Shown here one piece after another: positions 56,235-64,000 of a stretch of 64,000 nucleotides of DNA. Where the stretch lies: NCBI GenBank assembly GCA_964016885.1, contig OZ024759.1:4924046-4988045 (forward strand), read 5' to 3'. Below the pieces are notes generated by a model. That model did no database searches, was not told the DNA's origin, and saw only the letters and a list, made by a program, of their open reading frames with translations. A program made the position numbers and the translations under genes. How positions within the stretch are numbered: position 1 is the stretch's first letter; each line of letters opens with the position of its first letter. The stretch is from Eledone cirrhosa (Eukaryota; Mollusca; Cephalopoda; Octopoda; Eledonidae).

Positions 56235-56334
56235 TTTCAATAGGAACACACACCTGTCTCTAAGTTACACCTGCTGTTGTTTTGTTTCAATATATTATGC
56301 TACAACAAAGTTATGCTACATCACTTACCTTATT
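56235..56334 (-). pseudogene. Half EGF exon remnant
   Basis: Short minus-strand piece with the CAACAGCAGGTGTAACTTAG and GACAGGTGTGTGTTCC segments of the exon middle, followed by shared intron flank ending in CACTTACCT, where the next exon donor would be. The satellite follows immediately. It lacks both ends of the module. Confidence 0.55.
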
Positions 56335-59300
56335 AGAAATATGGTAATGAAAGGGTTAATGACATAGACAGTGTCTTTCATTAGAAATATGGTAATGAAA
56401 GGGTTAATGACATAGACAGTGTCTTTCATTAGATATATGGTAATGAAGGGGTTAATGACATAGACAGTGTCTTTCATTAGATATATGGTAATGCAGGGGT
56501 TAATAACATAGGTAGTGTCTTTCATTAGATATATGGTAATGAAAGGGTTAATGACATAGACAGTGTCTTTTATTAGATATATGGTAATGAAGGGGTTAAT
56601 GACATAGACAGTGTCTTTCATTAGATATATGGTTATGAAAGGGTTAATGACATAGGTAGTGTCTTTCATTAGAAATATGGTAATGAAAGGGTTAATGACA
56701 TAGACAGTGTCTTTCATTAGATATATGGTAATGAAGGGGTTAATGACATAGACGGTGTCTTTCATTAGATATATGGTAATGCAGGGGTTAATAACATAGG
56801 TAGTGTCTTTCATTAGATATATGGTAATGAAAGGGTTAATGACATAGACAGTGTCTTTTATTAGATATATGGTAATGAAAGGGTTAATGACATAGACAGT
56901 GTCTTTCATTAGATATATGGTAATGAAGGGGTTAATGACATAGACGGTGTCTTTCATTAGATATATGGTAATGCAGGGGTTAATAACATAGGTAGTGTCT
57001 TTCATTAGATATATGGTAATGAAAGGGTTAATGACATAGACAGTGTCTTTTATTAGATATATGGTAATGAAGGGGTTAATGACATAGACAGTGTCTTTCA
57101 TTAGATATATGGTAATGCAGGGGTTAATAACATAGGTAGTGTCTTTCATTAGAAATATAGTAATGAAAGGGTTAATGACATAGACAGTGTCTTTCATTAG
57201 AAATATGGTAATGAAAGGGTTAATGACATAGACAGTGTCTTTCATTAGATATATGGTAATGAAGGGGTTAATGACATAGACAGTGTCTTTCATTAGATAT
57301 ATGGTAATGCAGGGGTTAATAACATAGGTAGTGTCTTTCATTAGATATATGGTAATGAAAGGGTTAATGACATAGACAGTGTCTTTTATTAGATATATGG
57401 TAATGAAAGGGTTAATGACATAGATAGTGTCTTTCATTAGATATATGGTAATGAAGGGGTTAATGACATAGACGGTGTCTTTCATTAGATATATGGTAAT
57501 GCAGGGGTTAATAACATAGGTAGTGTCTTTCATTAGATATATGGTAATGAAAGGGTTAATGACATAGACAGTGTCTTTTATTAGATATATGGTAATGAAG
57601 GGGTTAATAACATAGACAGTGTCTTTCATTAGATATATGGTAATGAAAGGGTTAATGACATAGACAGTGTCTTTCATTAGATATATGGTAATGAAGGGGT
57701 TAATGACATAGACAGTGTCTTTCATTAGATATATGGTAATGCAGGGGTTAATAACATAGGTAGTGTCTTTCATTAGAAATATGGTAATGAAAGGGTTAAT
57801 GACATAGACAGTGTCTTTCATTAGAAATATGATAATGAAAGGGTTAATGACATATAGTGTCTTTCATTAGAAATATGGTAATGAAAGGGTTAATGACATA
57901 GACAGTGTCTTTCATTAGATATATGGTAATGCAGGGGTTAATAACATAGGTAGTGTCTTTCATTAGAAATATGGTAATGAAAGGGTTAATGACATAGACA
58001 GTGTCTTTCATTACAAATATGATAATGAAAGGGTTAATGACATATAGTGTCTTTCATTAGAAATATGGTAATGAAAGGGTTAATGACATAGACAGTGTCT
58101 TTCATTAGATATATGGTAATGCAGGGGTTAATAACATAGGTAGTGTCTTTCATTAGATATATGGTAATGAAAGGGTTAATGACATAGACAGTGTCTTTTA
58201 TTAGAAATATGATAATGAAAGGGTTAATGACATATAGTGTCTTTCATTAGAAATATGGTAATGAAAGGGTTAATGACATAGACAGTGTCTTTCATTAGAT
58301 ATATGGTAATGAAGGGGTTAATGACATAGACAGTGTCTTTCATTAGATATATGGTAATGAAAGGGTTAATGACATAGACAGTGTCTTTCATTAGATATAT
58401 GGTAATGAAGGGGTTAATGACATAGACAGTGTCTTTCATTAGATATATGGTAATGCAGGGGTTAATAACATAGGTAGTGTCTTTCATTAGAAATATGGTA
58501 ATGAAAGGGTTAATGACATAGGCAGTGTCTTTCATTAGAAATATGATAATGAAAGGGTTAATGACATATAGTGTCTTTCATTAGAAATATGGTAATGAAA
58601 GGGTTAATGACATAGACAGTGTCTTTCATTAGATATATGGTAATGCAGGGGTTAATAACATAGGTAGTGTCTTTCATTAGATATATGGTAATGAAAGGGT
58701 TAATGACATAGACAGTGTCTTTTATTAGAAATATGGTAATGAAAGGGTTAATGATATAGACAGTGTCTTTCACTAGATATATGGTAATGAAGGGGTTAAT
58801 GACATAGACAGTGTCTTTCATTAGAAATATGGTAATGAAAGGGTTAATGACATAGGTAGTGTCTTTAATTAGAAATATAGTAATGAAAGGGTTAATGACA
58901 TAGACAGTGTCTTTTATTAGAAATATGATAATGAAAGGGTTAATGATATAGACAGTGTCTTTCACTAGATATATGGTAATGAAGGGGTTAATGACATAGA
59001 CAGTGTCTTTCATTAGAAATATGGTAATGAAAGGGTTAATGACATAGGTAGTGTCTTTAATTAGAAATATAGTAATGAAAGGGTTAATGACATAGACAGT
59101 GTCTTTCATTAGAAATATGGTAAGGAAAGGGTTAATGACATAGACAGTGTCTTTCATTAGAAATATGGTAATGAAAGGGTTAATGACATAGGTAATGTCT
59201 TTAATTAGAAATATAGTAATGAAAGGGTTAATGACATAGACAGTGTCTTTCATTAGAAATATGGTAATGAAAGGGTTAATGACATAGACAGTGTCTTTCA

Positions 59301-60168
59301 TTAGAAATATGGTAATGAAAGGGTTAATGACATAGGTAATGTCTTTAATTAGAAATATAGTAATGAAAGGGTTAATGACATAGACAGTGTCTTTCATTAG
59401 ATATATGGTAATGAAAGGGTTAATGACATAGACAGTGTCTTTCATTAGAAATATGGTAATGAAAGGGTTAATGACATAGACAGTGTCTTTCATTAGAAAT
59501 ATGGTAATGAAAGTGTTAATGACATATACAGTGTCTTTCATTAGAAATATGGTAATGAAAGGGTTAATGACATAGACAGTGTCTTTCATTAGAAATATGG
59601 TAATGAAAGGGTTAATGACATAGACAGTGTCTTTCATTAGAAATATGGTAATGAAAGGATTAATGACATAGGTAATGTCTTTAATTAGAAATATAGTAAT
59701 GAAAGGGTTAATGACATAGACAGTGTCTTTCATTAGAAATATGGTAAGGAAAGAGTTAATGACAGACAGTGTCTTTCATTAGATATATGGTAATGAAAGG
59801 GTTAATGACATAGACAGTGTCTTTCATTAGAAATATGGTAATGAAAGGGTTAATGACATAGACAGTGTCTTTCATTAGAAATATGGTAATGAAAGGGTTA
59901 ATGACATATACAGTGTCTTTCATTAGAAATATGGTAATGAAAGGGTTAATGACATAGACAGTGTCTTTCATTAGAAATATGGTAATGAAAGGGTTAATGA
60001 CATAGACTGTGTCTTTCTTTAGAAATATGGTAATGAAAGGGTTAATGACATATACAGTGTCTTTCATTAGAAATATGGTAATGAAAGGGTTAATGACATA
60101 GACAGTGTCTTTCATTAGAAATATGGTAATGAAAGGGTTAATGACATATACAGTGTCTTTCACTAGAA
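56335..60168. repeat. 48-bp satellite, block 3 (about 80 copies)
   Basis: Tandem copies of a 48-bp unit containing TAATGAAAGGGTTAATGACA and TAGACAGTGTCTTTCATTAG. Variants (ATATATGG or AAATATGG, GAAGGGG, GCAGGGG with GGTAGTG) recur in order, which points to larger repeat blocks of several units. Because 48 is 16 codons the minus strand stays open for up to 498 codons (YVINPFITIFLMKDT repeated). I do not regard this as coding: the period explains the open frame and no splice sites or start context support it. Confidence 0.93.
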
Positions 60169-60171
60169 ATA

Positions 60172-60359
60172 TGATAATTGTTTCTACTTTTGGCACAAGG
60201 CCTGCAATTACCCAGTCTATTACTGGTACTTTATTTTATCGACCCCATAAGGATGAAAGGCAAAGTTAACCTCGGCGGGATTTGAACTCAGAATGGCAAG
60301 GGCCGTAACTCTATGCGTCAAAGCATGGCGTCCGACCCTCTACCGATACTGCCAATCCA
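60172..60359 (-). mobile_element. tRNA-derived SINE, family B
   Basis: Minus-strand copy. Read on its own strand it has a tRNA-like head with a box A region (GGCAGTATCGGTAGAG) and a box B (GAGTTCAAATCCC), then the body GTCGATAAAATAAAGTACC and the end GCCTTGTGCCAAAAGTAGAA. It splits the 48-bp satellite, so it inserted after that array formed. Confidence 0.85.
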
Positions 60360-60361
60360 AT

Positions 60362-60535
60362 TAGATATATGATAATGAAAGGGTTAATGACATAGACAGT
60401 GTCTTTCATTAGAAATATGGTAATGAAAGGGTTAATGACATAGACAGTGTCTTTCATTAGAAATATGGTAATGAAAGGGTTAATGACATATACTGTGTCT
60501 TTCATTAGAAATATGGTAGTAGGAAGTTTAATTAC
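60362..60535. repeat. 48-bp satellite, block 4
   Basis: About 3.5 copies of the unit that fills 56,335-60,168, cut off from it by a SINE (60,172-60,359). Confidence 0.85.
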
Positions 60536-60536
60536 T

Positions 60537-60755
60537 ATACTGACAGTTGCTACCTTCATAACCAGCAGCACATCCTCCACTAGAGCATACACCTGTCTCT
60601 ATGTTACACCTGATGTTGTTTTGTTTCAATATATTAAGCTACAGACTAAGCTATACTACACAACACACTTCATTGGAACACACACCTGTCTCTGTGTTAC
60701 ATCTCGCTGTTTGTTACACGTCTCTGTATGTTACACCTGCTGTTGTCTTGACCCA
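60537..60755 (-). pseudogene. Half EGF exon remnants (two in tandem)
   Basis: Two copies of the 3' half of the EGF exon. The first (60,537-60,630) keeps VCSSGGCAAGYEG and NCQ codons but has lost the donor GT; instead of the first half it carries TTGTTTTGTTTCAATATATT. The second (about 60,665-60,755) has only the CNTETGVCSN part. Neither has the first four cysteines or an acceptor in the right place. Confidence 0.65.
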
Positions 60756-60795
60756 CTATATTAAGTTATAAACAAAGCTATACTACACCACTTAC

Positions 60796-60933
60796 CTGTC
60801 TGACAGTTGCTACCTTCATAACCAGCAGTACATCCTCCACTAGAACACACACCTGTCTGTTTGTTACATTTACTGTTGTCAACACAGTGACATGTGTTGC
60901 CACAGTTGGCTCCAAATATACCATTTCTACAGA
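60796..60933 (-). CDS. EGF-like exon E2
   Basis: 138 bp, phase 1-1, acceptor TCCACAG, donor GTAAGT. Reads VCRNGIFGANCGN, C-H-C, VDNSKCNKQTGVC, SSGGCTAGY, NCQT, with all eight cysteines. Closest in the window to E5 (49,946-50,083), including the upstream intron flank with AACAATGACAACAAC and the ACACTATACAAGATAAT stretch. Confidence 0.87.
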
Positions 60934-61018
60934 CTGTGGAAATAAAAATATGAGAACAATGACAACAACAACAACATATAACACTATACAAGATAATCAT
61001 CATCTTCATCATTACCAT

Positions 61019-61480
61019 TTAATGTCCATTTTCTATGCTAGCATGGGTTAGATATACTGTCCCATTGTGAGAAAAGTTGGGTCAGATGGCCATGTCTTGC
61101 TTATGCAGAACTGATTTGGGATTGGTTTTGATGGCTGGATGCCCTTCCAAATGCCAACCACTTTACAGTGTGGACTGGGCACTTTTTGTTGTGTCACCAA
61201 CTTGACCACTTTACAATGAGAGCTGAGCACTTTTTGTTGTGGCATTATCACAACCATTTTACAGTGTGTGCTGGGCACTTTTTGTTGTGGCACTATCACA
61301 AGCACTTTATAGTGTGGGCTGGGCATTTTTGTTGTGGCACTATCACAACCACTTTACAATGAGGGCTGGGCACATTTTGTGTCACCAACATGACCACTTT
61401 ACAGTGTGGGCTGGGCATTTTCGTTGTGGCACTATCGCAACCACTTTACAGTGTGGACTGGGGACTTGAGTGGGGCAGTT
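61019..61480 (-). repeat. LINE 3' UTR fragment with internal 48-bp repeats
   Basis: Minus-strand relative of the GAT-tailed LINE 3' ends seen at 13.4 and 21.8 kb: it has the CATCTTCATCATT tail, the CTAGCATGGGTTAG segment and the GGATGCCCTTCC segment. Positions 61,150-61,465 are about six imperfect 48-bp copies of a unit containing CACTTTTTGTTGTGGCA and CACTTTACAGTGTG. No coding potential. Confidence 0.7.
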
Positions 61481-61667
61481 GCATGGGGATTGAGGAGGTA
61501 GATTTAGGGGCATGGGTGAGGGGTGGGGATTTAGTAGCTCACTGACCTTTCTTCAACCCATTCTCACACTGGCTACTGTGCTTTCAGAACACCTTCATCC
61601 ACTGCAAGTAACAGAAACTATGTACCACTTCTTCATAACCAGCACCACACCCTCTACTGTAACACAC

Positions 61668-61822
61668 CTGTCTTACAGTTGCTATCTTCATAACCATCAC
61701 CACACACTTCACTGGAACACACACCTGTCTCTGTGTTACATCTAGCTGTTTGTTACACCTGCTGTTGTTAGTACAGTGACATGTGTGTTTACAGTTAGGT
61801 CCAAATTTACCTGCTTTACACC
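61668..61822 (-). pseudogene. EGF exon copy with 17-bp insertion
   Basis: Starts like a normal exon (GCKAGKFGPNC, C-H-C, NNSRCNKQ) but is 155 bp to the expected CAG/GT end, 17 bp longer than normal. The extra 17 bp lies just after the NKQ codons and is a partial copy of the local TGTAACA/ACAGAG sequence. It shifts the frame and removes the last three cysteines. A further half unit of the 3' end continues beyond it to about 61,630. Likely dead. Confidence 0.75.
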
Positions 61823-61985
61823 CTGAAAATAAAAATATGGAATGTTCTGCATGAGCATGTGGTCGAAGGACAGCTCCTTGCTCCGATAAATCATGTCACT
61901 TCTAACACATGTAGCATACATGTTTCCCTTCCATGTAATAACCCAATATATTAAGTTAGAAACAAAGCTATACTACACCACTTAC

Positions 61986-62122
61986 CTGTCTGACAGTTGC
62001 TACCTTCATAACCAGCAGCACATCCTCCACTAGAACACACACCTGTCTCTTTGTTACACCTGCTGTTATCAGCACAGTGACATGTGTATTTACAGTTGGG
62101 TCCAAATTTACCTGTTTACAGA
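61986..62122 (-). pseudogene. EGF exon copy with 1-bp deletion
   Basis: Same exon type with good splice sites (acceptor CCACAG, donor GTAAGT) but 137 bp long. The A run after the first cysteine codon is one base short (TGTAAACAG instead of TGTAAAACAG), so everything downstream is out of frame and the other seven cysteines are lost. It would break the reading frame if spliced in. A homopolymer sequencing error is the alternative and would restore a 17th intact exon. Confidence 0.75.
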
Positions 62123-62213
62123 CTGTGGGTATAAAATATGAGAACAATGACAATTACAGCAACATATAACACTATACAAGATAATAAATATCATAATTAT
62201 ATCATCTATATAT

Positions 62214-62549
62214 ATGGTGGCACATGGCTTAATGGTTAGAGCATTGGCCTTGCAATTGAAAGGTTGTGAGTTCAATTCTCAGACCGGGTGATGTGTTGTT
62301 TCCTTGAGCAAGACACTTTATTTCACATTGCTCCAGTTTACTCAGCTGTAGAAATGAGATGATAGGGACTGGGGTCCCTATCATTCCACTGTAAAGTGGT
62401 CGTGGAGGTGCCATGGCAAAAAAGCACCCACTACTCACTGTAAATAAGGTTGGTGTTAGGAAGGACATCCAGCTGTAGAAATCAAGCCAGAATCAGTTTC
62501 CGTCCCACCCTTGCAAGCAGGGAAAAGCGAACGTAAAATGATGATGAGT
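62214..62549 (+). mobile_element. tRNA-derived SINE, family A, full length
   Basis: Head GGCTTAATGGTTAGAGC (box A) and GGTTGTGAGTTCAATTC (box B), body CTTGAGCAAGACACTTTATT and AATGAGATGATAGGGAC, 3' part GCAAGCAGGGAAAAGCG ending in GATGATGA. Best plus-strand reference copy in the window. Confidence 0.92.
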
Positions 62550-62589
62550 CTAACCCATGCTGGTGTGGAAGATGTACGTTATACGAAGA

Positions 62590-62765
62590 TGATGATGATA
62601 TAGTGTTGTCATCTATCATCTATACTATATCTCTACAACCTATATGATATCTATATCCTATATATTATATCTAATCATCTGTATTATATCTATATCATCT
62701 GTATTATATCTATATCATCTGTATTATATCTATATCATCTGTATTATATCTATATCATCATAACC
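62590..62765. repeat. 20-bp AT-rich minisatellite
   Basis: Five to six copies of TATATCATCTGTATTATATC, with looser copies to the left. Confidence 0.85.
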
Positions 62766-62830
62766 AGCATCACACCTGTCTCTGTCTGTTTTTTTACACC
62801 TGCTGTTGTTTTGTTTCATATATCAAGTTA
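62766..62830 (-). pseudogene. Minimal EGF exon remnant
   Basis: In gene orientation CAACAGCAGGTGTAAAAAAA, CAGACAGAGACAGGTGTGAT, GCTGGTTATG. Middle part of the exon only, frame broken. Confidence 0.45.
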
Positions 62831-62857
62831 GAAACAAATCTGTACTACAGTACTTAC

Positions 62858-62995
62858 CTGTTTGACAGTTGCTACCTTCATAACCAGCAGCACATCCTCC
62901 ACCTGAACACACACCTGTCTCTTTGTTACACCTGCTGTTATCTGCGCAGTGACATGTGTATTTACAGTTGGCTCCAAATTTACCTGTTTTACAGA
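62858..62995 (-). CDS. EGF-like exon E1
   Basis: First intact module in transcription order within the window. Acceptor TTTTCAG, donor GTAAGT, 138 bp, phase 1-1. It reads VCKTGKFGAN at the start, NKETGVCSGGGC in the middle and ends NCQT; all eight cysteines are present. The intron flank upstream of the acceptor (63,000-63,080) is nearly the same as that beside E7 (30,083-30,165), so the two exons were copied together with intron sequence. No ATG precedes it, as expected for an internal exon. Confidence 0.85.
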
Positions 62996-63211
62996 CTGAA
63001 AATAAAAATATGGAAGTCTAAATATATTTAATAATTCACATTAATTTCTGATATTTTCATATTTTACATGGTAGACATTATTTGAATTTTGAAAATGTGA
63101 GACCAGAGAAATTGCTTCATGTGACACTGTAAGAAAACATTAAAGAAAACATTAAAAAAATGAAATGTATATCTTCTTCTTTATCATTAAGAATGTCAGC
63201 AGCAGCAGCAC

Positions 63212-63245
<34 letters not shown>

Positions 63246-63248
63246 CAG

Positions 63249-63334
63249 AGAGAGAGAGAGAGAGAGAAGAGAGAGAGTAGTTAATAATAAATACAAAGAC
63301 CAAAATCTAGAGAGGGCTCAATAAGATAAGAGTT
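63249..63334. repeat. Direct repeat flanking a SINE, copy 1
   Basis: (GA)n then GAGTAGTTAATAATAAATAC, CCAAAATCTAGAGAGGGC, TCAATAAGATAAGAGTT. The same 80-86 bp recurs at 63,704-63,783 on the other side of a SINE. Confidence 0.85.
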
Positions 63335-63366
63335 TTATGTATATGTATATATATACATATATATGT

Positions 63367-63703
63367 ATCATCATCATCATCATCATCATTTTACGTCCAC
63401 TTTTCCCTGGTTGCGAGGGTGGGACGGAAACTGATTCTGGCTTGATTTCTACAGCTGGATGCCCTTCCTACCACCAACCTTATTTACAGTGAGTGCTGGG
63501 TGCTTTTTTGCTGTGGCACCTCCACGACCACTTTGCAGTGGAATGATAGGGACCGCAATCCCTATCATCTCATTTCTACAGCTGAGTAAACTGGAGCAAT
63601 GTGAAATAAAGTGTCTTGCTCAAGGAAACAACACATCACCCGGTTTGAGAATTGAACTCACAACCTTTCGATTGCAAGGCCAATGCTCTAACCACTAAGC
63701 CAT
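63367..63703 (-). mobile_element. tRNA-derived SINE, family A, full length
   Basis: From (ATC)n and TTTTACGTCCACTTTTCCCT to the head CTCTAACCACTAAGCCAT. Flanked on both sides by the 80-86-bp direct repeat. Confidence 0.9.
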
Positions 63704-63781
63704 AGAGAGAGAGAGAAGTGAGAGAGTAGTTAATAATAAATAGAAACACCAAAATCTGGAGAGGGCTCAATAAGATAAGAG

Positions 63782-63783
<2 letters not shown>
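63704..63783. repeat. Direct repeat flanking a SINE, copy 2
   Basis: GTAGTTAATAATAAATAG, CCAAAATCTGGAGAGGGC, TCAATAAGATAAGAGTT; followed by a (TA)n tract. Confidence 0.85.
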
Positions 63784-63827
<44 letters not shown>

Positions 63828-63838
63828 TCAATACATAA

Positions 63839-64000
63839 ACAGAGAAAGCCTTAAGCGATACTCTGACCAACACCATCTCACTCAACAAACATTAGGATAT
63901 ACCTAAGTATTATCCCAATTTAGTGTTTGGGGTGCTAACTAATCAGTATTTCGTGGATAGCTGGTTGTATTATTTTATATGAGACATTATTAAATAAATA
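63839..64000. repeat. Dispersed repeat, inverted partner of 2.5-2.7 kb
   Basis: AACAGAGAAAGCCTTAAGC, CTCACTCAACAAACATTAGG, TTTGGGGTGCTAACTAA and TTGTATTATTTTATATGAGA are the reverse complement of 2,513-2,670. It runs off the window. Confidence 0.8.

Larger units (their letters stand above)
8209..62995 (-). other. Multi-EGF gene, internal part of ectodomain (16 intact exons)
   Basis: Sixteen separate minus-strand segments of exactly 138 bp share the same structure: AG acceptor, 46 codons starting and ending in phase 1, GT donor. Each encodes an 8-cysteine module of the pattern C-x8-C-x3-C-x-C-x5-C-x6-C-x4-C-x8-C with conserved F-G, C-H-C, T-G-x-C and G-Y-x-G. This spacing matches EGF/laminin-EGF-like repeats of MEGF10/11, SREC and related molluscan multi-EGF receptors (family knowledge). 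Symmetric 1-1 exons can be added or lost without shifting the frame, which fits the variable copy number seen. The modules should lie outside the cell. No signal peptide, transmembrane helix or cytoplasmic domain is visible, so both ends of the gene are off the window and the exact family is open. Introns consist almost wholly of repeats. Confidence 0.85.

Noticed and set aside
56325..57821. Minus-strand open frame of 498 codons (YVINPFITIYLMKDT repeats), looks like a membrane protein
   Set aside because: It is the 48-bp satellite read in one frame; 48 = 16 codons explains the length and there is no splice or start context.

Overview
The window looks like cephalopod (most likely octopus) genomic DNA. 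It carries tRNA-derived SINEs and LINE 3' ends that finish in GAT runs, (TA)n tracts, several kinds of DNA transposon and long minisatellites. There are no bacterial-type operons. Most long open frames are by-products of tandem repeats whose unit length is divisible by three. The species assignment rests on recognising the repeat families and was not checked by alignment.

The one host gene I can support runs on the minus strand from beyond the right edge to about 8.2 kb. I found 16 intact exons, each exactly 138 bp, each starting and ending in phase 1, and each encoding one 8-cysteine EGF/laminin-EGF-like module (Cys at module positions 2, 11, 15, 17, 23, 30, 35, 44). This is the exon design of MEGF10/SREC-like or multi-EGF receptor ectodomains. 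Signal peptide, transmembrane segment and cytoplasmic domain are outside the window. Numbered in transcription order, E1 is at 62.9 kb and E16 at 8.2 kb. E14-E16 (8-15 kb) are well diverged, while most exons between 29 and 63 kb are near-copies of each other and share intron flanks, so they arose by recent intragenic duplication. Four further full-length copies are damaged, and several copies survive only as the 3' half of the exon.

Layout: 1-1,401 decayed Helitron; 2.5-2.7 kb dispersed repeat (inverted copy at the right edge); 2.7-5.65 kb dead RTE-like LINE; 5.8-6.1 and 7.05-8.05 kb large foldbacks; 8.2-35 kb EGF exons separated by SINEs, LINE pieces, a Tc1/mariner relic, three hAT-like elements in the window, TTAA-flanked MITEs and a different satellite in nearly every intron (units of 61, 20, 16, 51, 45, 13, 34, 60 and 38 bp); 35.98-49.86 kb one giant 54-bp satellite; 50-63 kb more EGF exons, a 48-bp satellite in four blocks and a hAT-like element carrying a 31-bp satellite; right edge SINE and microsatellites.

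The most notable observation is that the 14-kb 54-bp satellite, a 38-bp satellite at 31.7-32.9 kb and a short 57-bp array at 23.3 kb are all built from the last part of the gene's own EGF exon, including the splice-donor junction. Damaged exons, half exons, a three-unit array, a roughly 28-unit array and a roughly 257-unit array with higher-order repeats sit side by side. They look like successive stages of a satellite arising from a coding exon inside the introns of the same gene.
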